Below, one piece after another: positions 1 through 8,988 of a DNA stretch of 64,000 nt. This stretch comes from Synechococcus sp. Nb3U1. Its GTDB lineage: Bacteria > Cyanobacteriota > Cyanobacteriia > Thermostichales > Thermostichaceae. A program made the position numbers and the translations under genes. The DNA lies in contig NZ_JAKFYQ010000001.1 of the NCBI RefSeq assembly GCF_021533835.1, positions 1,150,079-1,214,078 of the forward strand, given 5' to 3'. The notes under the pieces were generated by a model. That model was not told the DNA's origin. It saw nothing but the letters and a program-made list of their open reading frames with translations, and did no database searches. Position 1 is the stretch's first letter. Every line of letters begins with the position of its first letter.

Positions 1-232
1 AGAGCGCATCCGCGGATCCCGCCCCCCGCTCAATTGTCACATTCAAGCCATTTTCCTGGAAATAGCCCCGATCCATGGCTAGCGTAAAAGGAGAATCCGG
101 CCCGGCAGGTAACCAACCATTGGTGATCAAAATATCTTTGTTTTGCCCCATCGCCCGCTGCATGCCTAGGGCAGCGAAGGGCAGGCTGAACATCAACGTT
201 GAAGCCAAACGTCTGGATAGCTTACGTGTCAT
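1..232 (-). CDS. ABC transporter substrate-binding protein, N-terminal part
   Basis: The first 77 residues of a periplasmic binding protein are visible; the rest lies beyond the left edge. The start at 232 follows a GGAG motif. The protein opens with a basic N-terminus containing RR and a hydrophobic stretch ending near residue 30, which fits an export signal. It is followed by a segment with GWLP, SPFTLAMDRGYF and GLNVTIE, typical of the NMT1/THI5/TauA/SsuA family. Members bind nitrate, sulfonates, pyrimidines or related small molecules for import. The substrate cannot be told from this fragment. It lies 192 bases downstream of the Rieske oxygenase on the same strand, so the two may be co-transcribed. 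Confidence 0.75.
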   Translation of the reverse strand, partial: MTRKLSRRLASTLMFSLPFAALGMQRAMGQNKDILITNGWLPAGPDSPFTLAMDRGYFQENGLNVTIERGAGSADAL

Positions 233-424
233 GGGGGTTGCTCCAGTTGAAGAAAATGAGGAAAAATCTTGCGGAAAATAGCCGAAAGCTTAAGCTGACT
301 TAGAATCAGGAATGAACAGCTTTGTTTTAGTGATATTAGAGTCAAACATTCCAAGAGCTTCTGTATAGGCAGCAACCAATTCTTGGAATTTGGCATCTTT
401 TTTTTCAGGCTTGACTGATTTGGT

Positions 425-1444
425 TCACACTTTGCTCGCAAGGGATCCCCGCTCGCTCTCTCGCAAAAGAGCCATCAGTTTACGACGCATCAGAATGCTG
501 GGCTTATCGGAGAGCATGTGTTGCTCGGTTTCTATCCCCAAGGGACGATCCGCCGGGATGGTTTCTAGAATCGCCTGATCTTCGTCCATCACCTGCCGGT
601 TAAAGGCGATGATGTTGGCGGCTGGGGCATCTTCTTCGCGGTCGTTGCGGATCCAGAAATGGGCCATCTGGGAGGTGTAATCGTCGATGGGGGTCATGGC
701 CACGAACAGGATCGCCTCTAGGCCATTTGGGTAAACGATCTTGCCCCGGTGTAGGAAGGGCATAAACCAATCGCCACAGGTGCGGCGCAGGGTGCGGTCT
801 TCGCTCATGCCCAAGTTGCTTTTTTGCAGGTCGTTGTTCACCGCTGGGATTTCAGCATAGGTGTGAAAGCCGTAGTCGGTTTCGTGAATCTCAGAAAGAG
901 CCGGGATTGGGTTGCTGGTATCCCCAAAGGTGCGGGTGTGGACGATGCTGAAATGAGAATTATCAAAGACATTTTCCATAAAGCTGAAGGCGCTGCACCG
1001 CCAAGACTCATAAAAGTCGTGAATCACTCGATAACGGGGATCCTCCGCCTCGGGAAAGTCGGGAATGGGCAGCAAGGGATCCGGCTCCAGGCATACCCAG
1101 GCATAGTCGTAGCGGATTTGGGTTTGAAACGCCTTGACCTTGTAGCTGACCGGGATCCCTTCATCGGCCTGTAGCTGGGGCACCTTAACACAAGCGCCCG
1201 TCGCATCAAACTGCCAGCCGTGGTAGGGGCACTGAATGCTCCCCTCCACCACACAGCCGCGGGAGAGCTGAGCCGTGCGATGACAACAGCGATCTTCCAC
1301 CGCTGCCACGGTTCCTTCTGGAGTTAGCCAGAGTACGATCCGCTGGCCCAACAGTTGAAAGGGTTTCGGTGCCTCCTGCAAATGGGAAAGGGGCATAATC
1401 GGATACCAAAAACGCCGGAAAACAGGGTGTTGGGTAACCAGCAT
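425..1444 (-). CDS. Rieske [2Fe-2S] non-heme iron oxygenase
   Basis: This looks like the terminal oxygenase component of a Rieske-type mono- or dioxygenase. Numbering from the chosen start, the Rieske cluster ligands are C53 and H55 (motif CCHR) and C72 and H75 (CPYHGW). The mononuclear iron site follows as ENVFDNSH with H164 and H169. A frame-compatible ATG lies 69 bases upstream at 1513, but homologues usually begin close to the phrase HPVFRRFWYPI, so I prefer 1444. The sequence resembles the pheophorbide/chlorophyllide/vanillate group of cyanobacterial Rieske proteins, without enough detail to name a substrate. No reductase gene is adjacent. A binding-protein gene follows on the same strand. 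Confidence 0.8.
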   Translation of the reverse strand: MLVTQHPVFRRFWYPIMPLSHLQEAPKPFQLLGQRIVLWLTPEGTVAAVEDRCCHRTAQLSRGCVVEGSIQCPYHGWQFDATGACVKVPQLQADEGIPVSYKVKAFQTQIRYDYAWVCLEPDPLLPIPDFPEAEDPRYRVIHDFYESWRCSAFSFMENVFDNSHFSIVHTRTFGDTSNPIPALSEIHETDYGFHTYAEIPAVNNDLQKSNLGMSEDRTLRRTCGDWFMPFLHRGKIVYPNGLEAILFVAMTPIDDYTSQMAHFWIRNDREEDAPAANIIAFNRQVMDEDQAILETIPADRPLGIETEQHMLSDKPSILMRRKLMALLRESERGSLASKV

Positions 1445-1668
1445 GGGCAAAAGCCTCGGTTGAGTGCAAGGGATCCACCCGATTGCAAGCAATTCGTGAA
1501 TCTCTGTTTGCATGGTAAGGAGGGATCTTCAGTGGATTCCGTATCCGTCAACACGAGTTGGGCAACGAAGTGTATGGGAAATGGACCGGGGGGAGCTTGG
1601 TCTGGTTGAGGTGGAAGATTGTCGTTAATGCTTTGTAAAATCAAACTCTCAAGATACTCCCCCTTCCC

Positions 1669-2577
1669 ATGACCTCCTATGCTCTGGCGTGGAACCCCAT
1701 TCAAACTCAAACCCTCATGGGCCACAGTGGGGCCATTTCCGTGTTGACAGTAGCTGGGGAGCTGTTGATCAGCGGCAGTACGGATCGCACCGTGCGGATC
1801 TGGCATTGGGGATCCGGTGAATTGCGCCATTGTCTACGCGGGCATGGAGGGGCGATTCGCGGCTTGGGACTGACCCGCTGGCGGGGACAGGAGCTCCTGG
1901 TGAGTGGGTGTCGCTTTGGGGAGGTACGCTTCTGGGATCCCCTCACAGGCGAGTCGTTGGGACAGTTGACCACAGAGTTGGGATCGTTGCAGGCACTGGT
2001 GGTCAGCAGCGATGGATCCCGGTTGGTGCTGGCGGGGGGATCCGATGCGGTGATTCAGGTGTGGGACTTGCAGAGCCGACAACCCTACCTGCGGTTGTGG
2101 GGACATGCGGATCGCATTCATGCCTTGAATCTCAGTCAAGGAGGGGTGTTTCTGGCCAGTGTCAGCGATGACGAAACCGTTTGGGTCTGGGATCTGGTGG
2201 CCGGAGAAGGGATTCGGCGGATCCCGTCCATTGGCCCCCTCAATGCGGCGGCCCTTACCCCCGATGGTCGGCAACTGGTGGGGGGCGGAGTGGACTACGC
2301 TCTGAAACGCTGGGATCCCCTCACCGGCGAGCTGCTAGGAGTTCATCCCGAACACGACAACTGGATTAGAGCGGTGGCCATCGACCCAACCGGACGGTGG
2401 TTGGCCACCGGAGGAGATGACTACAGCATCTGGCTACATCAACTGCCTCGATGTGCTCCTTTGAGGGTGTACCGGGATCCCGCCGCCTGCATCAGTGCCC
2501 TTACCTTTAGTGCCGATGGCCAAACTTTGATCAGTGGCAATCGCTCCGGCGGCATCCGCCTCTGGTCGGTGAATTAG
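1669..2577 (+). CDS. WD40-repeat beta-propeller protein
   Basis: This 302-residue protein consists almost entirely of WD40 blades. Repeated units carry the GH near the start and the WD-type dipeptide at the end, for example VRIWHWGSGE, VRFWDPLTGE, IQVWDLQSRQ, VWVWDLVAG, LKRWDPLTGE and IRLWSVN. That is enough for about one seven-bladed propeller. No signal peptide, kinase or NACHT domain is attached, so this is a free-standing scaffold whose partner is unknown. The stop codon overlaps that of the convergent ndhF gene by four bases. Confidence 0.85.
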   Translation: MTSYALAWNPIQTQTLMGHSGAISVLTVAGELLISGSTDRTVRIWHWGSGELRHCLRGHGGAIRGLGLTRWRGQELLVSGCRFGEVRFWDPLTGESLGQLTTELGSLQALVVSSDGSRLVLAGGSDAVIQVWDLQSRQPYLRLWGHADRIHALNLSQGGVFLASVSDDETVWVWDLVAGEGIRRIPSIGPLNAAALTPDGRQLVGGGVDYALKRWDPLTGELLGVHPEHDNWIRAVAIDPTGRWLATGGDDYSIWLHQLPRCAPLRVYRDPAACISALTFSADGQTLISGNRSGGIRLWSVN

Positions 2578-4727
2578 AACCCTACCCCCGACAGCACCAC
2601 CATCACCACCACTGCCGCAAAGATGATCAGGGCGTAAAACTGCGCCTTGCCACTCTCCAGGTATTTCATCACCTCGCCGCTCACCATTGTCACCAGACCA
2701 GCCAGGTTGACCATGCCATCAACAATGCGGCTATCCACCTCCAGCGCTTCCCGGGCAACAAAACGGGTGCCCTGCACAAAAACGCGGTTGTAGAGGTCAT
2801 CGAAATACCACTTGTTCAAAGAGAAGTAGTAGAGCGGCTGCAAACTTTGGGGGAAAGTGCTGGGATCGATGCGCTTGGAGAAATAGATCAAGCTGGCCAG
2901 GGTAATGCCAAGCAAGCCAATCCCAACAGAGCTGCCCGCCATGATCAGGAACTCCGACCACTCAAAATGTCCCGCCAACACCTCGGCCCATTCTTCGGCC
3001 ACGACTGGCAAAATCGAACCCACTTCCGCCAAATGTTCAGCCGGTGGATGAATGAAGGCTTCAAAGTAGTTGGCAAAGGGCGTACCCACCAGACCAATCA
3101 AAACAGAAGGCACCGCCAAAGCCAAGAGCGGGAAGGTCATGGACCAAGGAGACTCATGCGGCTCAGAAGCGTGGTGATGCTCATCGTGGGCTTCTGCCGC
3201 AGCTTCGGGATGGCTGCTAGGCTGCGGCTTTTCTTGAATGTTCATGGCACCGGGGCCAAAGGCGGGCTTACCGGCAAAAGCATAGGCAAAGGCTGGCACC
3301 GGGCGGCCCTCGCTAACCGCCACTTCTTTTTGCAGAGTAATGTTGGTACCGCGAAATTCTCCTTCAAAAGTGAGAAAATACATGCGGAACATGTAAAAAG
3401 CCGTGATCCCAGCCGTTAGAAAGCCCACTCCCCACAGGGCCGGGTTGTGCTCGAAAACGGATCCCAAGATTTCATCTTTCGACCAAAATCCAGCAAAGGG
3501 CGGGATCCCACAAATGGCTAGGGTTCCGATCAAGAAGGTGCTAGCCGTGATGGGCATATACTTGCGCAAGCCCCCCATGAGGCGCATATCCTGAGCCAGA
3601 GCTGGGTTGTGCCCCACCACTGCTTCCATGCCGTGAATGACTGAGCCGGATCCCAAAAAGAGCATCGCCTTAAAGTAAGCATGGGTCATCAGGTGAAACA
3701 GACCCGCCCCGTAGGCACCAGATCCCATGGCCATGATCATGTAGCCCAACTGGGAAATGGTGGAGTAGGCCAAGCCCTTCTTGATATCGTTTTGGGTAAT
3801 GGCGATGCTGGCTCCCAAGAAGGCAGTGCCGGCCCCTGTCCAGGCGATGATGTCCATCACCACCGGGATCCCTTCAAACACAGGGAACATGCGGGCCACC
3901 AGAAAGACCCCTGCCGCCACCATCGTTGCCGCATGGATCAAGGCCGAGATCGGGGTAGGGCCTTCCATCGCATCCGGCAGCCACACATGCAATGGAAACT
4001 GGGCCGACTTGGCCACCGGCCCCAAGAAGACCAACACCGCAAACAAGGCGATCAAGGTAGCGCTCACCGAGCCAGACGCCAACATCTCCTGTAGATTGCG
4101 CCCGATCTCGTTGAACTCGAAGGTGCCAGAAATCCAGTACAGGCTAAGCATACCGAGCAAGAGGCCAAAGTCGCCGACCCGATTGACCACAAACGCCTTT
4201 TGAGCTGCCTCTGCTGCCGCCCGCCGATCGTGCCAGAAGCCGATGAGCAGGTAAGAGCACATCCCCACCAGCTCCCAAAAAATATAGATCTGCACCAGGT
4301 TGGGGCTGACCACCAAACCCAGCATGGAGGAACTAAACAGGCTCAGGTAAGCGTAGAAGCGCACATAGCCCGCGTCGTGGGCCATATAGCCATCGGAGTA
4401 GATCTGCACCAAAAAGGCCACGGTGGTCACCACCACCAGCATCATCGCCGTCAGGTGATCCACCACAAAGCCCATTTCCACCGAGAAGGATCCCGCCTGC
4501 GCCCAGGTAATGGTTTTGAGGAAGGTTTCGTGCCCCTGCACTTGGGTGACCAGAATGGCAAAGGCATGTACCATCGCCGTCCCGATCAAAAACACACTCA
4601 AGAAAGCCGCCAGGGAGCGGTTGGCTCTTGTCCAAGTGTTGAACATCAGGATGCCCAGGCCGAGCAGGAAGGCCGCCACCAAGGGGTAAACCGGGATTAA
4701 CCAGGCGTATGCGTAGATAAATTCCAT
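2574..4727 (-). CDS. ndhF: NAD(P)H-quinone oxidoreductase subunit 5 (NdhF)
   Basis: NdhF is a proton-pumping membrane subunit of the thylakoid NDH-1 complex, which takes electrons from reduced ferredoxin to plastoquinone in respiration and cyclic flow. The 717-residue product has the expected length and many hydrophobic helices. It shows the conserved NuoL/NdhF core, including VDHLTAMMLVVV, FWELVGMCSYLLIGFWHDR, AAQKAFVVNRVGDFG, FPLHVWLPDAMEGPTPISALIHAATMVAAG and THAYFKAMLFLGSGSVIH. The region after residue 470 contains the His-rich loop and lateral helix typical of NdhF. It reads like the NdhF1 respiratory type, but I could not compare it with NdhF3/F4. It is monocistronic here. Confidence 0.95.
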   Translation of the reverse strand: MEFIYAYAWLIPVYPLVAAFLLGLGILMFNTWTRANRSLAAFLSVFLIGTAMVHAFAILVTQVQGHETFLKTITWAQAGSFSVEMGFVVDHLTAMMLVVVTTVAFLVQIYSDGYMAHDAGYVRFYAYLSLFSSSMLGLVVSPNLVQIYIFWELVGMCSYLLIGFWHDRRAAAEAAQKAFVVNRVGDFGLLLGMLSLYWISGTFEFNEIGRNLQEMLASGSVSATLIALFAVLVFLGPVAKSAQFPLHVWLPDAMEGPTPISALIHAATMVAAGVFLVARMFPVFEGIPVVMDIIAWTGAGTAFLGASIAITQNDIKKGLAYSTISQLGYMIMAMGSGAYGAGLFHLMTHAYFKAMLFLGSGSVIHGMEAVVGHNPALAQDMRLMGGLRKYMPITASTFLIGTLAICGIPPFAGFWSKDEILGSVFEHNPALWGVGFLTAGITAFYMFRMYFLTFEGEFRGTNITLQKEVAVSEGRPVPAFAYAFAGKPAFGPGAMNIQEKPQPSSHPEAAAEAHDEHHHASEPHESPWSMTFPLLALAVPSVLIGLVGTPFANYFEAFIHPPAEHLAEVGSILPVVAEEWAEVLAGHFEWSEFLIMAGSSVGIGLLGITLASLIYFSKRIDPSTFPQSLQPLYYFSLNKWYFDDLYNRVFVQGTRFVAREALEVDSRIVDGMVNLAGLVTMVSGEVMKYLESGKAQFYALIIFAAVVVMVVLSGVGF

Positions 4728-5055
4728 AGGAAATGCTTCTGAATGCGTCCTCTTGCGGTGAATGAACCCGTTCTGCTAGCCCTGTGACTGGGAAAGATAA
4801 AGTTGTCCGGTGGGCTGGCGGCTGTTTGACTCCTTCTGTCATTGTAAACTTTTGCGACAGAATCGGATCCGGTATTCCGAGCATCGAATCCATCACAGCA
4901 GAGTTTTTTTCTCGAGATCAACCGGGATTCCCGCACTTTGATCGGGAGAGATCCTAAAAATTCCCGTAAATCTGGGGTACAAGCGGGCTTGGATGACAGG
5001 GATCCCCCTCAAACGCTACAACAAAAGCTGTACTGCCGGTCTGGAGAAGATACCT

Positions 5056-5412
5056 ATGAGCCTGAATCTGGTCACCCTTGTGGGGCGAGCCGGTATGGAT
5101 CCGGAGCTGCGCTTCTTCGAGTCGGGCAAGGTGGTGTGTACCTTCAGTCTGGCGGTGAATCGCCTCCGCAAAAATGATGACAAACCCGATTGGTTCAACC
5201 TGGAGCTGTGGGGCCGTACTGCTGAGATTGCCGGGGAATACGTGCGCAAGGGTAGTCTGATCGGGGTGACGGGCAGCCTTAAGTTCGACCGTTGGAAAGA
5301 CAAATCTACTGGCGAAGACCGCCAGAAACCGATCATCGCCGTGGATCGGCTGGAATTGCTGGGATCCCGTCAAGACCGCGACAGCAACATGCCCTCGGAA
5401 GAACCGTTTTGA
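5056..5412 (+). CDS. ssb: Single-stranded DNA-binding protein
   Basis: This 118-residue protein is an OB-fold SSB, which coats single-stranded DNA in replication and repair. It begins MSLNLVTLVGRAG and carries the conserved FSLAVNR and WFNLELWGRTAEIAGEYVRKGS segments. The tail ends EEPF, resembling the acidic C-terminal tip through which SSB recruits partner proteins. The start at 5056 is preceded by GGAG at 5043-5046. A longer reading frame begins at 4993, but the added residues are not SSB-like. The protein is short, with almost no disordered linker before the tip, as in several cyanobacterial SSBs. Confidence 0.93.
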   Translation: MSLNLVTLVGRAGMDPELRFFESGKVVCTFSLAVNRLRKNDDKPDWFNLELWGRTAEIAGEYVRKGSLIGVTGSLKFDRWKDKSTGEDRQKPIIAVDRLELLGSRQDRDSNMPSEEPF

Positions 5413-5461
5413 TCAGCGCGACTTGAACTGAGCCACCTCAGAGAACCTTACCACTTAGAAT

Positions 5462-5568
5462 TACAGCCTTTTCTAGCCTTATCTGATACAACAGGTTGAG
5501 GCCAATCCCTTTCTCCATCAGGTTTTTTGCCTAGCTCAAGGGCCTGTGTGAAGTCGGAAAAGGCTGTG
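5462..5568 (+). mobile_element. Small inverted-repeat element, copy 1 (MITE-like)
   Basis: This 107-base intergenic element lies between ssb and the acetyltransferase gene. Its left end is TACAGCCTTTTC and its right end GAAAAGGCTGT, which are inverted complements. It aligns without gaps over its whole length to the element at 49649-49755, at about 85-90 percent identity by eye, and shares its ends with a third element at 42362-42480. It has no coding capacity. The terminal TA would suit an element of the IS630/Tc1 type that inserts at TA, but that is inference. Confidence 0.8.
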
Positions 5569-5711
5569 TTAGAATTGCTAGAATCATTGTCAGAATTATC
5601 GATAACTCGACAACAAGTACTGACTCTCTTGTGACAAGTTTGACAGGAGCCAAAGTGGATCTGGCTTCATGTCCATGGCTCACCGAGAGAAAAGATGCAG
5701 AGAAAATATCA

Positions 5712-6203
5712 ATGCCACACTCCTACCTCATTCAGCACCTCACTCCAGAGGACGAAGCTTTGATGGATGCCCTGCTGGTTACTTTCGGCAAGGCATTTAA
5801 TGAGATCGAGACCTATCTGGAAAAACGGCCTAGTGCTGAATATATGCGGCGGCTATTGGGGAGTGACAACTTCATTGCTCTTGCGGCTGTGCAGGATGGG
5901 GATGTGGTGGGAGGAATCGCCGCCTATGAATTGAAGAAATTTGAGCAGGAGCGGAGTGAGATTTACCTTTACGATTTGGCGGTAGCTAAAGAGCACAGAC
6001 GCCAGGGCATCGCCACAGCCTTGATTCAGAAGTTGAAGAAATTAGCAGCTGCCCGAGGAGCTTATGTCATCTTCGTCCAAGCGGATACTGGCCCTGAAGA
6101 TGAAGCGGCAATTGCCTTGTATAGCAAACTAGGGAAAAGAGAAAATGTCCTGCATTTCGATATTCCGGTAGAGGGTGATAAAAACACCATCAACTCTGCA
6201 TAA
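5712..6203 (+). CDS. GNAT acetyltransferase, AAC(3)-I-like
   Basis: The product is a GCN5-related N-acetyltransferase of about 163 residues. The acetyl-CoA-binding segment is visible as LAVAKEHRRQGIATALIQKL, followed by the C-terminal ALYSKLGKRE strand-helix. Its overall wording (HLTPEDEALMDALLVTFGKAF near the start, VIFVQADTGPEDEAAIALY near the end) resembles the aminoglycoside 3-N-acetyltransferase I family. Whether it acts on aminoglycosides cannot be judged. The start at 5712 matches the family N-terminus; a frame-compatible start at 5631 would add 27 residues without family resemblance. No GGATCC occurs for about 900 bases around it, and a mobile element lies just upstream, so transfer is possible. 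It ends 14 bases inside the convergent hydrolase gene. Confidence 0.8.
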   Translation: MPHSYLIQHLTPEDEALMDALLVTFGKAFNEIETYLEKRPSAEYMRRLLGSDNFIALAAVQDGDVVGGIAAYELKKFEQERSEIYLYDLAVAKEHRRQGIATALIQKLKKLAAARGAYVIFVQADTGPEDEAAIALYSKLGKRENVLHFDIPVEGDKNTINSA

Positions 6204-7194
6204 GATCTTGTATGGCATCTCGAATAAACGCTTCATCCATCGGATTTTGATACGGGTTCCCCGCCCGATGTCCCCAGATAGAAGGGATCCCTTGGTAGAG
6301 GGCATTCGGGATCTGCTCGGCTTCTGCCTGACAGTCGGCTGGGGTGAAGTAAAGATCCGTCAGGCTGGGCATAACCAGGGTGCGGGCCCGAATGGATCTC
6401 AAAGCGGCTGTGTAGTTGCCGTTGTGAACCGGGTTATCGCTGATGTCACAACGGATCCAGGTCTCGATCATCGACAGCAGATTATGGGGATCCCGGCGGC
6501 GATAACTGGCCTCCCAGGCTTGGGTCAAATAGTCTTCCAAAGTGGCATAGCCTAGCCCTACGTAGAGCTTTTGATTAAAGAACGGTTGGGATGCCGCCCA
6601 ACTGGCATAAATATGGGCAAAGGCTCGAAACCCCCGGTCGGGCACCCCCAAAAATCGCCGACCATCCCAGGTGGGATCCGCCGTCAGGGCCGAGCGCAAA
6701 CTTTCCAGAAACACCCGGTTGTGAACCGTGGTTTTGGCGGTGCCACAGAGGGCCGCGATTCGCTCCACCCGATCAGGGAACAGGGATCCCCAGTGATAGG
6801 CTTGCTGTGCCCCCATCGACCAGCCGTAGATCAAGCGGATCCGCTCGACGCCAAAGTGGTGGGTGAGCAGGCTCTCCTGCAGACGCACATTGTCCCAGTG
6901 GCTGAACCAAAAGCCATCCTCCTGCAGGCCACAGGCGGGATCGTTGCTAGGGGAAGTCGAAAGGCCATTGCCCAGCATGTTGGGGATGACAATGAACCAG
7001 CGTTCGGGGTTGAGAATGCCGTCGGGACGAATCAGCCAGTCCAGGTCAGGGTGCTGCGCTCCGTAGGAGGTGGGGTAGAGGATCAGGTTGTCTTTCTGGG
7101 GGGAAAGTTCCCCATAGGTGGCATAAGCAAGGGTGATTTGGGGCAGTCGGATCCCGCAGTGCAGTTCAAAATCCGTCTGGATCCAGTAGGTCAT
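6190..7194 (-). CDS. Alpha/beta-fold acyltransferase/hydrolase, MetX-like
   Basis: This is an alpha/beta-hydrolase of 334 residues related to homoserine O-acetyltransferase (MetX). The nucleophile elbow GWSMGAQ places the serine at residue 126. Later motifs supply the rest of the triad: SLTDLYF for aspartate and WGHRAG for histidine. MetX-typical phrases also occur, such as LAYATYGEL and VIPNMLGNGLSTSP. Many MetX-like proteins in bacteria are not methionine enzymes, and this one is shorter than canonical MetX (about 370 residues), so the substrate is open. Its start overlaps the stop of the upstream desaturase by four bases, implying translational coupling. Confidence 0.8.
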   Translation of the reverse strand: MTYWIQTDFELHCGIRLPQITLAYATYGELSPQKDNLILYPTSYGAQHPDLDWLIRPDGILNPERWFIVIPNMLGNGLSTSPSNDPACGLQEDGFWFSHWDNVRLQESLLTHHFGVERIRLIYGWSMGAQQAYHWGSLFPDRVERIAALCGTAKTTVHNRVFLESLRSALTADPTWDGRRFLGVPDRGFRAFAHIYASWAASQPFFNQKLYVGLGYATLEDYLTQAWEASYRRRDPHNLLSMIETWIRCDISDNPVHNGNYTAALRSIRARTLVMPSLTDLYFTPADCQAEAEQIPNALYQGIPSIWGHRAGNPYQNPMDEAFIRDAIQDLMQS

Positions 7195-8123
7195 ACCTGG
7201 AAGTGTCCCACCACCTGTTGATGCACCCGCAGATACCCCTGTTCCAAATGGGCGAGATGGGGCTGAAGATGCTCGTGGGCCTTGGCTAGGGCGTGAAAAG
7301 GAATCGACGGGTAGAGGTGGTGCTCAGCGTGATAGGGCATATTCCACATCAAAAATCGGATTGGCCACAGGGTAAGCGTGGTGCGGGTATTGGCGAGGGG
7401 ATCCTCATCCTGGCTACAGCCTGTGTGTTCTGCCAGCAAAATAAAGCGCAAAATCGGCTGCCCTACCGCCAGGGGCAACAGCCACAACCAAACGATCCAA
7501 GGATCCCTCAACAAAAAAGAAGCCAAGATCCCAAGGCCATACACCGCCAGTTGCAGCCGCACCGAACGGGTCACCTCCTCCCGGGCGGACTCGGGAATGT
7601 AAGGGTAGCCCTCTAACCGCCCGCTGGCCATGCGGAAATAGCCCTTCACTTTGCCGATCCACCAAGTGATGCCGCTCAGCTCGATCAGATACTCCCGCCA
7701 GCTTTGGGGTTTGGCATCCTCCAGCTCCGGATCCTGGCCTGGAATCTGGGTGTAGCGGTGGTGCCATTTGTGATAGCGGCGATAAAAAGTGCTGTTGTAA
7801 AACGACAGCAGGCCCGCCAACCAAGCGACGGCATCATTGAGCTTAGGACTGGCAAAGGCGGTGCGGTGTACACATTCATGCAGAGCGGCAAACATCATCG
7901 CCAAACTGGCCCCATAGATCACCAGTGCCGGCAGCGCAATCCACCCATGGGATCCCATCTGAGTCAACCACAGGCTGCCGCTCACCCCCATCACCGCCAG
8001 ATGGCCCGCCAGTTGCAAAAGTCCGGCCTGGTTGGAGCGGATATTGAGCTGCTTGAGGCGCTCGACCGGGATCAAGCGCTGAGGATTGAGGTCTCTATCA
8101 ACCGGAGTTGCCCTGACCGACAT
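7191..8123 (-). CDS. Fatty-acid-desaturase-family membrane protein
   Basis: This is an integral-membrane diiron desaturase/hydroxylase of 310 residues. All three histidine clusters are present: HECVH at 82-86, HKWHH at 118-122 and HAEHH at 265-269. Hydrophobic segments lie before and between them. The HECVH and HAEHHLYPSIPFH forms place it with soluble-substrate or acyl-lipid desaturases of the general FA_desaturase family rather than with DesC acyl-ACP types. Carotenoid hydroxylases share similar boxes, so the substrate is uncertain. It is the first gene of a two-gene operon, overlapping the MetX-like gene by four bases. Confidence 0.8.
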   Translation of the reverse strand: MSVRATPVDRDLNPQRLIPVERLKQLNIRSNQAGLLQLAGHLAVMGVSGSLWLTQMGSHGWIALPALVIYGASLAMMFAALHECVHRTAFASPKLNDAVAWLAGLLSFYNSTFYRRYHKWHHRYTQIPGQDPELEDAKPQSWREYLIELSGITWWIGKVKGYFRMASGRLEGYPYIPESAREEVTRSVRLQLAVYGLGILASFLLRDPWIVWLWLLPLAVGQPILRFILLAEHTGCSQDEDPLANTRTTLTLWPIRFLMWNMPYHAEHHLYPSIPFHALAKAHEHLQPHLAHLEQGYLRVHQQVVGHFQV

Positions 8124-8222
8124 GGGTGGCTCTCGTGAGCTGAGATGAATGAATGGGATCCTATCAAATCAAAAGTCAACGGCTGGTTGCCAGAGCTACC
8201 GAGCAACCCGGAATGGAAGTTC

Positions 8223-8759
8223 TTACCCATGACTACGGGGATCTGGTTGCTCGATCAGGACAGGAGAATTGCGATCCAACCCGGAAACAGGGCCACTGCC
8301 CGCCAAATCCAAGGGCTCTCCTGTGGCCAGGGCCAGCAGATTGGCACGTAACACCGATTCCGGCTGCTCCCCAATCGCAGAGCCCAGCAGCTCCCCTTCC
8401 TGATCCAAAAACAGGAAATGCGGGATCCCGTTCACCCGATAGCGGCTCAGTTCCGGCAACCATTTCGGGTTATCCACATTCAGCATGACAAAGTTAACCT
8501 GTTGGGCAAACTCCTCTTTCAGACTGGCCAGCACCGGCGCCATCGACCGACAACTGGTACACCAATCGGCGTAAAACTCCACCAAAGAAGGCTTGGCATT
8601 GGTCTGAGCTTGTTCTAAGGGGACGGCCCTTTGCGCCAGAGCCTCCAAGCTGGTACCGGCGCTCCGACTTTGGTTAGCCAAAAATAATCCCGTTGCCAGA
8701 ATCACTGCTGCTAGAGCAATTAGCCCATTGCGCAGCCGTTTTGCCCAGCTTTCGCTCAT
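8223..8759 (-). CDS. txlA: Membrane-anchored thioredoxin-like protein (TxlA/HCF164 type)
   Basis: The 178-residue protein has one N-terminal transmembrane helix (about residues 11-29) followed by a thioredoxin domain. The active site is WCTSC, with cysteines at 67 and 70, in the context EFYADWCTSCRSMAPV. The cis-proline loop reads GIPHFLFLD. TxlA of cyanobacteria and HCF164 of plants are thylakoid-anchored, lumen-facing thioredoxins that pass reductant for cytochrome assembly, and the length and layout fit that family. The gene stands alone. Confidence 0.8.
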   Translation of the reverse strand: MSESWAKRLRNGLIALAAVILATGLFLANQSRSAGTSLEALAQRAVPLEQAQTNAKPSLVEFYADWCTSCRSMAPVLASLKEEFAQQVNFVMLNVDNPKWLPELSRYRVNGIPHFLFLDQEGELLGSAIGEQPESVLRANLLALATGEPLDLAGSGPVSGLDRNSPVLIEQPDPRSHG

Positions 8760-8988
8760 GCCCAGTCCCTCTTGTGATTGATAGCTTGCAATTTACAGGT
8801 ATCGTTCCAAAGGTCAACTTCCCATCAAAACCAGGGATCCCTCACCTTTATCCCTCAACCTTCACCGTTCTAGCACTCAACTCAACCCTCCCCAGTCCGC
8901 GGTACTCCAGAATCCAGACAGGCTGCATCTTGACGCCAGTTTTGTTACAATCAAATTGTACGAATAAAAACTTCTTAAAATCAAACAG

